This document shows positions 58,439 to 64,000 of a DNA stretch of 64,000 nt, piece after piece (within the stretch, counting starts at the first letter, position 1; each line of letters opens with the position of its first letter). The DNA is from Carnobacterium iners (lineage in GTDB: Bacteria; Bacillota; Bacilli; Lactobacillales; Carnobacteriaceae): NCBI RefSeq assembly GCF_900177385.1, contig NZ_FXBJ01000002.1:62001-126000 (forward strand), written 5' to 3'. Under the pieces are notes generated by a model, which was given only the letters and a program-made list of their open reading frames with translations, ran no database searches and was not told where the DNA came from. Position numbers and translations under genes: made by a program.

Positions 58439-59380
58439 TTATCTTAAGCTTTCAAGCGTTTCTAGACCCTCTGTATAAATGGAATCATCAAGCGCTACGT
58501 ATCCAACTTCAGTAGCCATTTCTCCGGCCATTTCCAATGTATACTTAGCAAATTCATAAGCCGTATCATTTTCTACAATAGATTCATTATTTACGTAGAA
58601 GAATAACGGTCTAGATAGAGGCTCGTAAGTGCCGTCTTGAACGGTCTCATCTGACGGTGTTATGACTTCCCCATTATTATTTTCGATGGGAACAATTTTA
58701 ACGGTATCTTTATTTTCTACATAATATGCATATCCAAAGTAAGATAATGCATTTTCAGATCCTTTAGTACCTTGAACCAGCACGTTATCGTCTTCTGATA
58801 AAGACGCTTCTTTATTAATTTGCTCTCCGTCTAAGATGATTTCATCGAAATAATCGTATGTCCCGGAATCTGCCCCTGGGCTAAACAATAGAATTTTTTC
58901 ATCTGGCCAGCCTTCTCTTACATCTGCCCATGTTTCGACGTCACTTTCTTCTAACCAAATGGATTTTAGTTCGTCAAGAGTTAAATAATCTACCCAATCA
59001 TTTTCCGGATTAACAACGACTGATAATCCGTCAAGAGCTATTTGAAATTCAGTGTACTCAATGCCTGCGTCCGCAAGCAAAGCAGCTTCTTCTTTTTTCA
59101 TTGGTCGAGAAGCATTCGTGATATCTGTTTCTCCAGCGATAAATTTTTCCATTCCTCCGCCAGTTCCTGATACACCAATAGTTGCTCGAGCTTCTGGGTT
59201 TACAATAGAGAATTCTTCAGCTACGCCCTCCATAATTGGAAAGACGGTTGATGATCCGTCAACCTGAACTGAACCAGTAATGCCTTCAGTTGTTTCGTCA
59301 GTCGATGTGTTTCCACATGCTGCTAAGAGAAGTACCATACTTAGTGATGCACCAATTTTTGCCAACCCACTCATTTTCAT
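58439..59380 (-). CDS. pstS: phosphate-binding lipoprotein PstS
   Basis: The 313-residue protein starts at ATG 59380 (GAGGGA upstream), with the lipobox LLLAACG. The phosphate site is visible as VDGSSTVFPI, GVSGTGGGMEKF and SPGADSGTYDYF, whose Ser, Thr, Asp and Arg residues bind the anion. It captures phosphate outside the cell for PstCAB. It is first in the operon, 143 bp before pstC. Confidence 0.96.
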   Translation of the reverse strand: MKMSGLAKIGASLSMVLLLAACGNTSTDETTEGITGSVQVDGSSTVFPIMEGVAEEFSIVNPEARATIGVSGTGGGMEKFIAGETDITNASRPMKKEEAALLADAGIEYTEFQIALDGLSVVVNPENDWVDYLTLDELKSIWLEESDVETWADVREGWPDEKILLFSPGADSGTYDYFDEIILDGEQINKEASLSEDDNVLVQGTKGSENALSYFGYAYYVENKDTVKIVPIENNNGEVITPSDETVQDGTYEPLSRPLFFYVNNESIVENDTAYEFAKYTLEMAGEMATEVGYVALDDSIYTEGLETLESLR

Positions 59381-59457
59381 ATAAAATCCCTCTTTCTCTT
59401 TATAAGTTGAACATCTCCTGTTCATACTTTCATAATAAACGACTAACATTGATTCCA

Positions 59458-59485
59458 CGTAAATTGAATGTAAAGATTATGTAAA
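59458..59485 (-). promoter_or_regulatory. Pho box of the pst operon (three direct repeats)
   Basis: On the minus strand TTTACA (59485-59480), TTTACA (59474-59469) and TTTACG (59463-59458) are spaced exactly 11 bp apart. This is the pattern bound by PhoP in Bacillus and relatives (TTHACA repeats). TATTAT near 59434-59439 would be the -10 box. Low phosphate would switch the operon on. Confidence 0.8.
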
Positions 59486-59638
59486 TATTCATGATAGTTG
59501 AATTGGTGTGCAAGTATTTCTTATGTGAATATGCTTTATGTGACTTAAACTTAGTTAAATCACCAGGCTATTTAATCTGTCCTTGCTTTAAATAACACCA
59601 CTTTACAGGTCCTTAAAAACTTCGTTTTTCTTATGCCG

Positions 59639-60132
59639 CTATTCAGGAAGTGCCTGCCCATAAGATTGATACCTTTTAGCTTCTTGATTAATGATACGTT
59701 GGACAATTACTTCTGAAACACTTCCGTCTCTAGCAATCGTCTTAATTGTTTGAGAATCTATCGCTTTGATTAAAATAAGCCCTTTGACTGTATCTGCAAG
59801 AAAGGACTTTTCTTTAACATTAAGTGTTTTAGCAGTAAAAGTTGAGTGACATGCTTTACACATGAATCGTTGTTTTTTCAATAATAAATAAGTCGGATAG
59901 ATTCCAGACATTAGTAGTGTAATACGAGACAAGTGAGTTCCGTTCCGATAATGAGAATAGTTTTGATTGGGAGTATAACATTTAGGGCATGTCGATGGCG
60001 TATATGTTAATATTCCTTCAATAAATTTGCTTTTTTCCCTTTATATTGATTATATTTGACACAATTATTATTAAAATGGATATTTCCATCTTGAATATAT
60101 AATACTTTTAGCCTAGCATTTGAAGTAGGCAC
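59639..60132 (-). pseudogene. truncated ISL3-family transposase
   Basis: On the minus strand the N-terminal half of an ISL3 transposase can be read. CPKCYTPNQNYSHYRNGTHL and the second zinc pair in RFMCKACHSTFTAKT are followed by the HTH IKTIARDGSVSEVIVQRIIN. A frame change near 60040 precedes these. It stops at LPE, where the DDE catalytic domain should begin (normally LPEHLSFDEFK). No catalytic domain or terminal repeat was found. Confidence 0.8.
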
Positions 60133-60210
60133 GTGAGTTCCTCCTAGTGGTAAATTTTCGTCAATTATCATTCTGCAAGAAAAATCACTTGTTTTCTATT
60201 TATATGATAT

Positions 60211-60257
60211 AAAAAAGAAAAATGACGTCAGTGAGTTTTTTACTCACCAACGTCATA
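60211..60257 (-). terminator. terminator of the thiamine operon
   Basis: On the minus strand ATGACGTTGGTGAGT pairs with ACTCACTGACGTCAT around a short A loop and is followed by TTTTTCTTTTTT. It is 60 bp past the thiD stop. Confidence 0.85.
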
Positions 60258-60316
60258 TATTGTACAACCGTTTTTTCTAAATTCGCTCAATACTCTAATG
60301 GTTTCTTTGTGTAGCT

Positions 60317-61108
60317 TTACTTGTTCTTGCTGATATTCCATATATGGTTAAGTGGCCCTTCTCCTTTCCCCAAATCAAGCATAGCCTTTAATGCGCCAGA
60401 TATATAGTCTTTTGCTAGTTGGATTGATGTTTCCAAATCTATACCTTGAGCAAGCCCCACAGTGATTGCACTGGACAAAGTGCACCCGGTTCCATGAGTA
60501 TTTTTATTGTCAATCCTCTCCCCAATAAACCAACGGTACTTATGGTTATGGTATAAAAGATCATTGGCATCGTTTAGGCCATGTCCACCTTTACAGAGAA
60601 CAGCACATTCGTATTCTTCACTAATTATTTTCGCAGCTTTAATCATATCTTCTTTTGTTGTAATAGAAATCCCTGATAATATAGAAGCCTCCGGAATATT
60701 TGGTGTCAACAAAACTGCCTGACGAAACAAACATTTCTTTAGGGTTTCCATTGCATCTTCTTCAAGAAGTCTTGAACCACTAGTAGCGACCATTACTGGA
60801 TCTACAACAATATTCTTCGCATTATAAAAGTTTAATTTTTCTGATATGATTTCAATTAGTTCGGCTGATGAAACCATGCCAATCTTAATTGCATCTGGAT
60901 AAATATCAGTAAAAATACTATCCAACTGTTTACCTAAAAATTCTGGCGTGACATTCATAATTTCTGTAACACCCATTGTATTTTGCACAGTAAGTGCTGT
61001 AATTGCACTCATAGCATATACACCGTTTGCAGTCATCGTCTTAATATCAGCCTGAATGCCGGCGCCTCCACTAGGATCGCTTCCTGCAATTGTCAGTGCA
61101 GTCTTCAT
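60317..61108 (-). CDS. thiD: hydroxymethylpyrimidine/phosphomethylpyrimidine kinase
   Basis: The 263-residue ribokinase-fold enzyme carries GSDPSGGAGIQADIKTM at the N-terminus, VMVATSGSRLLEEDA in the middle, CKGGHG, and the anion hole THGTGCTLSSAI with the catalytic base region. It phosphorylates the pyrimidine moiety of thiamine twice. It is the last gene of the cluster thiM-thiE-(HAD)-thiD. Confidence 0.95.
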   Translation of the reverse strand: MKTALTIAGSDPSGGAGIQADIKTMTANGVYAMSAITALTVQNTMGVTEIMNVTPEFLGKQLDSIFTDIYPDAIKIGMVSSAELIEIISEKLNFYNAKNIVVDPVMVATSGSRLLEEDAMETLKKCLFRQAVLLTPNIPEASILSGISITTKEDMIKAAKIISEEYECAVLCKGGHGLNDANDLLYHNHKYRWFIGERIDNKNTHGTGCTLSSAITVGLAQGIDLETSIQLAKDYISGALKAMLDLGKGEGPLNHIWNISKNK

Positions 61109-61155
61109 ATTTTACCTCCATTTACTTTATTTACTTAAAAAAATATTAAAATTGC

Positions 61156-61775
61156 TTAGTTTTTTAAAATAGCTGTAACTGTTTTTCTTAATCTCTTCCC
61201 AATCTGCCGCTTGGTAATAATCAAATACATCAACTATCCTGAAGTCAGCTTTTTTTGCCGTCTGAATTACATGGAGTACATCTTAAAAAACCATGCGTTC
61301 TTGGTAAGTCCCTTCACATACCCAGCTGTTGCGAAAAATATATCCGTATTTGATTTGCTCGTACCTATTTCAGTACATGCAAATATTTCATCAAATTCAC
61401 CGATGATATCTAGTCTTATAAAAACTCTTTCCACAAGATTCCTGCTACAAGCTAACACAGTAACTATTTTAACATTAAACTACTTCATATTTTTTATCAC
61501 CTGTTTCACACCCTCCTTAAGTTGGACCTGGTTGTAATGAAAATTTTTCAAGAGCGTAATTAATTCCCGCTGTAATTTTAGCCATCTCTACATTTAGAAG
61601 ATAGCTATCATTTGAAAACTCAGTACTATTTATCATAGTCATAGAACATAATGTTTTACTAACATTTTTTCTGTTTCTATGCCCATCCTTTTCAAATATA
61701 TCTAAACGACTTTATCCCAAATTGACATAGAGTCTAGTGTAGTACCATCTATATCAAAGATTACTCCTTCAATCA
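61156..61775 (-). pseudogene. HAD-family phosphatase gene, decayed, inside the thiamine operon
   Basis: From ATG 61775 the minus strand reads MIEGVIFDIDGTTLDSMSIW, a complete HAD motif I. Stops and shifts follow, and the central and C-terminal parts appear in pieces: LVERVFIRLDIIGEFDEIFA, then KSNTDIFFATAGYVKG. It is about 205 codons, the size of a beta-phosphoglucomutase-type HAD enzyme. Its place between thiE and thiD suggests it dephosphorylated a thiamine pathway phosphate. At least three lesions are present. Confidence 0.75.
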
Positions 61776-61831
61776 TAATCTTGTCGCTCCCGAATATAAA
61801 TATCATAATAGCTTAGTTTATCGCTTTTTAG

Positions 61832-62533
61832 TTAGATTTTGTGAACCTTCCAAGCATCCACAAGCTCAGCAGATGCAGACTTTGGATCATCTGCCTTAGT
61901 CACAGCTGATACGACAAAGAAACCTTCAACACCCGTTTGCGCCAGTTGAGGTATATCTTGAAGCTTTACTCCTCCGCCTACAACAACCGGGATTGAACTA
62001 AGTTTAGCAAGCTTAGCAATCTCTTCAAAACTTCTGGTAAGTACTTTCCCGTTCGTATCTAATCCACAGTCTGGTTTGGTAAGTGTTTCATGTAGCGGTC
62101 CAACACCAAAGTAATCCAACAGAGAAGCATCTGCTGTTTTGATATACTCAAACAGTTCAGTAGTTCTAGCTGATAAACCGATGATTGAGTCTTCCCCCAA
62201 GTATTCACGGCAAACTTTTACAGGGATATCCGATTGTCCGACATGAATCCCATCAACTTTTATTCCTTCTTTTCTTGCGGCCAATATGACATCTAGTCGG
62301 TCATTTACCACAAGTGCAACATAATGGGACTTGCCAACTTCTGCAATTGCATCTGCAGCTTCACGAGTCAGCTGAATCAACTCGCGGGCAGATGCAACTT
62401 TGGAACGAACCTGTACGAATGTAAAGCCAGCTTCAACTGCCTCTTTGATTATTATGCCAACAGATCGGCCTTTTGTATTCTCTGGGCCTATAACTAAATA
62501 TGCTGAAATATCAACTCTTTTTCTAATGTCCAT
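61832..62533 (-). CDS. thiE: thiamine-phosphate synthase
   Basis: The 233-residue TIM-barrel enzyme starts at ATG 62533 behind GGAGGAAA. It has FVQVRSK (family QxR..), LVVNDRLDVILA, GIHVGQSD, the phosphate loop FGVGPLHETLTKPD and VVVGGGVKLQDIP. It joins the thiazole phosphate from ThiM and the pyrimidine diphosphate from ThiD to make thiamine phosphate. It is slightly divergent from the commonest ThiE motifs. It lies 75 bp downstream of thiM. Confidence 0.9.
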   Translation of the reverse strand: MDIRKRVDISAYLVIGPENTKGRSVGIIIKEAVEAGFTFVQVRSKVASARELIQLTREAADAIAEVGKSHYVALVVNDRLDVILAARKEGIKVDGIHVGQSDIPVKVCREYLGEDSIIGLSARTTELFEYIKTADASLLDYFGVGPLHETLTKPDCGLDTNGKVLTRSFEEIAKLAKLSSIPVVVGGGVKLQDIPQLAQTGVEGFFVVSAVTKADDPKSASAELVDAWKVHKI

Positions 62534-62607
62534 TTTTTTCCTCCTACGTGTATTAGTAATATTATCACTTTTTAATTTTAGATTTGCAGTTATACCTAGC
62601 ATGTGAA

Positions 62608-63444
62608 TTAGACTTCCGTAAGCTCAAATGGATTGTTGGCTATATCGTCTGCTGTTGCTTTATACAATTCATCAAGAAATTGAATCTGAAAACTTGCTGG
62701 ACCATCTACTTTATCTCCGGCTCGCTTTCCAGCTATATTGTATACTGCAGTAGCAGTAAGAGCAGCAATAAAAGGCGAAGTAGCGGTTGCATAAATAGCA
62801 ACAACACCACCCAAGGAGCAACCTGCTCCTGTAATTTTCTCCATAAAATGGGATCCTCCAGAAGAACGAGCTATGATGGAACCATCGGTTATTAAATCGG
62901 TTTCGCCAGAGACCGCAACTGCACCACCTGTCCACTTAGCCAATGCCACAGCTGCATCCTTTGCGGCACTTACTGAGTCCGTAGAATCAACGCCACGAGT
63001 ATTAGATACTTTCTCTCCACCGTCCAATCCCCACTGCCCAGCCAAAGCAATAATTTCTGAAGCATTCCCCCTGATTATATTGGGTTTATACTCTTTGAAC
63101 TCTTGTAACAATTGGTTTCTAAGGCTACCAATTCCAATTGCAACTGGATCTAGAACCCAAGGTTTGCCCAGACTACGTATAACTTTTGCTGTTCGTAGTA
63201 AAGTTTCCTCATAAATCGGAAGAAAGGTACCAGTGTTTATATATGTGGCTCCAGCGGCTTTCGCTAAAAACTCCCCCTCATCAGGCAGATAGACCATAGC
63301 AGCAGATCCTCCGACGGCAAGTTGCGCATTTGCTACAAAATTAATAGTGACACTGTTAGTAATTGATCCTGCCATAGGGTTAGTCTGTTTGACAGTTTTA
63401 ACTGCTTGAATCATCTGATTTTTAATATCTTTCTTATTTATCAT
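62608..63444 (-). CDS. thiM: hydroxyethylthiazole kinase
   Basis: The 278-residue ribokinase-fold kinase has TNSVTINFVANAQLAVGGSA at the N-terminus and WVLDPVAIGIG in the middle. NIIRGNASEI is followed by the anion hole EKITGAGCSLGGVVA. It salvages the thiazole part of thiamine. The set thiM, thiE, thiD without thiC, thiG or thiF is a salvage pathway. I see no TPP riboswitch in the 550 bp before it. The ribosome site is weak (AAAGGAAT). Confidence 0.93.
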   Translation of the reverse strand: MINKKDIKNQMIQAVKTVKQTNPMAGSITNSVTINFVANAQLAVGGSAAMVYLPDEGEFLAKAAGATYINTGTFLPIYEETLLRTAKVIRSLGKPWVLDPVAIGIGSLRNQLLQEFKEYKPNIIRGNASEIIALAGQWGLDGGEKVSNTRGVDSTDSVSAAKDAAVALAKWTGGAVAVSGETDLITDGSIIARSSGGSHFMEKITGAGCSLGGVVAIYATATSPFIAALTATAVYNIAGKRAGDKVDGPASFQIQFLDELYKATADDIANNPFELTEV

Positions 63445-63639
63445 TTCACATTATTCCTTTCCTTACTATTCTATGGATGTAGTTTGTATAGAATGCGATT
63501 CCTTGTGTTTTTTGTATATATTATTCATAACTCATGTCCCAAAATTTCATTCCGTATTCAAATTCTAGCATATAGTCTAGAAGCTTTTTAACTTCTACAC
63601 ATTCATCCCTTCTGGAGTAAATTGTCAGAAAAAGATTAT

Positions 63640-64000
63640 ACCTGGTGATATACTAAATGAAACTAAAGTAAATCCTCCAAATATTAATTTCAAGTTTATA
63701 TTGGTGCCAGTTATTGCTGTAAGTTCAATTGCCATTATTCCTTCAAAAAAATCTAAAGGTATCTGTAATGAAAAAAAGAGGATTCACATTAACCCAGTAT
63801 TTTATTTCTCCCAACAATTTTATTTACTATAATACATATAATAAAGATGATTATCATGACCGGTAAGGTATTACCAATCGGAGTATCTATTTTCATAAAT
63901 AGGCGATATAGTGTTAAACCTACTAACTATACGATAAGATTACTTCTGTCAAAATTTAATAAAGTACTATCCATCTTTAATATAAAATAGTGGGCAATCA
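63640..64000 (-). pseudogene. fragments of a membrane protein gene at the window edge
   Basis: On the minus strand, hydrophobic frames DTPIGNTLPVMIIIFIICII (about 63810-63890) and NINLKLIFGGFTLVSFSISP (63645-63720) lie in different frames with stops between. They look like a broken transporter upstream of thiM, perhaps for a thiamine precursor, but the family cannot be named. It may continue beyond the right edge. Confidence 0.35.

Noticed and set aside
63445-64000. TPP riboswitch before thiM
   Set aside because: The conserved CTGAGA and ACCTGATCTGGATAATACC-type core could not be found on the minus strand in this stretch.

Overview
The window looks like chromosome of a low-GC, Gram-positive member of the Lactobacillales. 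The 5' end of a 16S gene, the sigma-54-type mannose PTS promoter with ManO, the glnQHMP-like transporter, and the yutD/yutF/yunD and pgpA/yuiD neighbourhoods all fit Carnobacteriaceae or Enterococcaceae. I think Carnobacterium or a close relative is most likely, but the sequence alone does not fix the genus.

Layout. Positions 1-600 hold the 16S 5' end and its promoters (minus strand). From 0.6 to 16.8 kb lies ordinary housekeeping: a GNAT acetyltransferase, pgi, a degenerate Nudix protein, an S1-domain protein, a MalY/PatB aminotransferase, a ROK fructokinase, cyclophilin, YuiD, a ferredoxin-NADP reductase, PgpA, the TIGR01906/YutF/YutD/YunD cluster and a glutamine-type ABC importer. From 16.8 to 22.4 kb come a frameshifted alpha/beta hydrolase, a DUF915 lipoprotein, a 191-bp tandem repeat array, an aldo/keto reductase and an NhaC antiporter. 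From 22.4 to 28.3 kb come a PLD-helicase-DUF3427 protein coupled to a Nudix hydrolase, a bile-salt-hydrolase-like gene with one in-frame stop, a lipoprotein and ManO. At 28.4-31.5 kb is the mannose PTS operon with a textbook -24/-12 promoter.

The accessory region runs from about 31.6 to 40.4 kb. It holds the decayed 3' end of a DndD-like ATPase with an intact small downstream partner, a DUF1541 lipoprotein, a serine resolvase with a possible res region, and a very AT-rich three-gene restriction-modification cassette (two methyltransferases and an AlwI-like endonuclease). A tRNA-like 84-nt element and a decayed second resolvase follow. An HTH domain is fused to the first methyltransferase. This is best read as a mobile defence cassette bounded by resolvase sequences, beside the relic of an older phosphorothioation-type system.

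From 40.4 to 46.6 kb is a complete beta-glucoside/cellobiose PTS operon with its own PRD regulator, a cre-like site and a large palindrome upstream. From 46.6 to 54.9 kb is a gene graveyard: recognisable relics of a GntR/UTRA regulator, a membrane protein, a YolD-like protein, GreA, a CBS-domain protein, a Sel1-repeat protein and a zinc alcohol dehydrogenase, mixed with a few intact small genes and one intact BNR-repeat membrane protein. From 54.9 to 59.5 kb is the pstSCAB-phoU operon with three Pho-box repeats. From 59.6 to 64 kb come an ISL3 transposase relic and a thiamine salvage operon (thiM, thiE, a decayed HAD phosphatase, thiD). No CRISPR array and no intact insertion sequence were seen.
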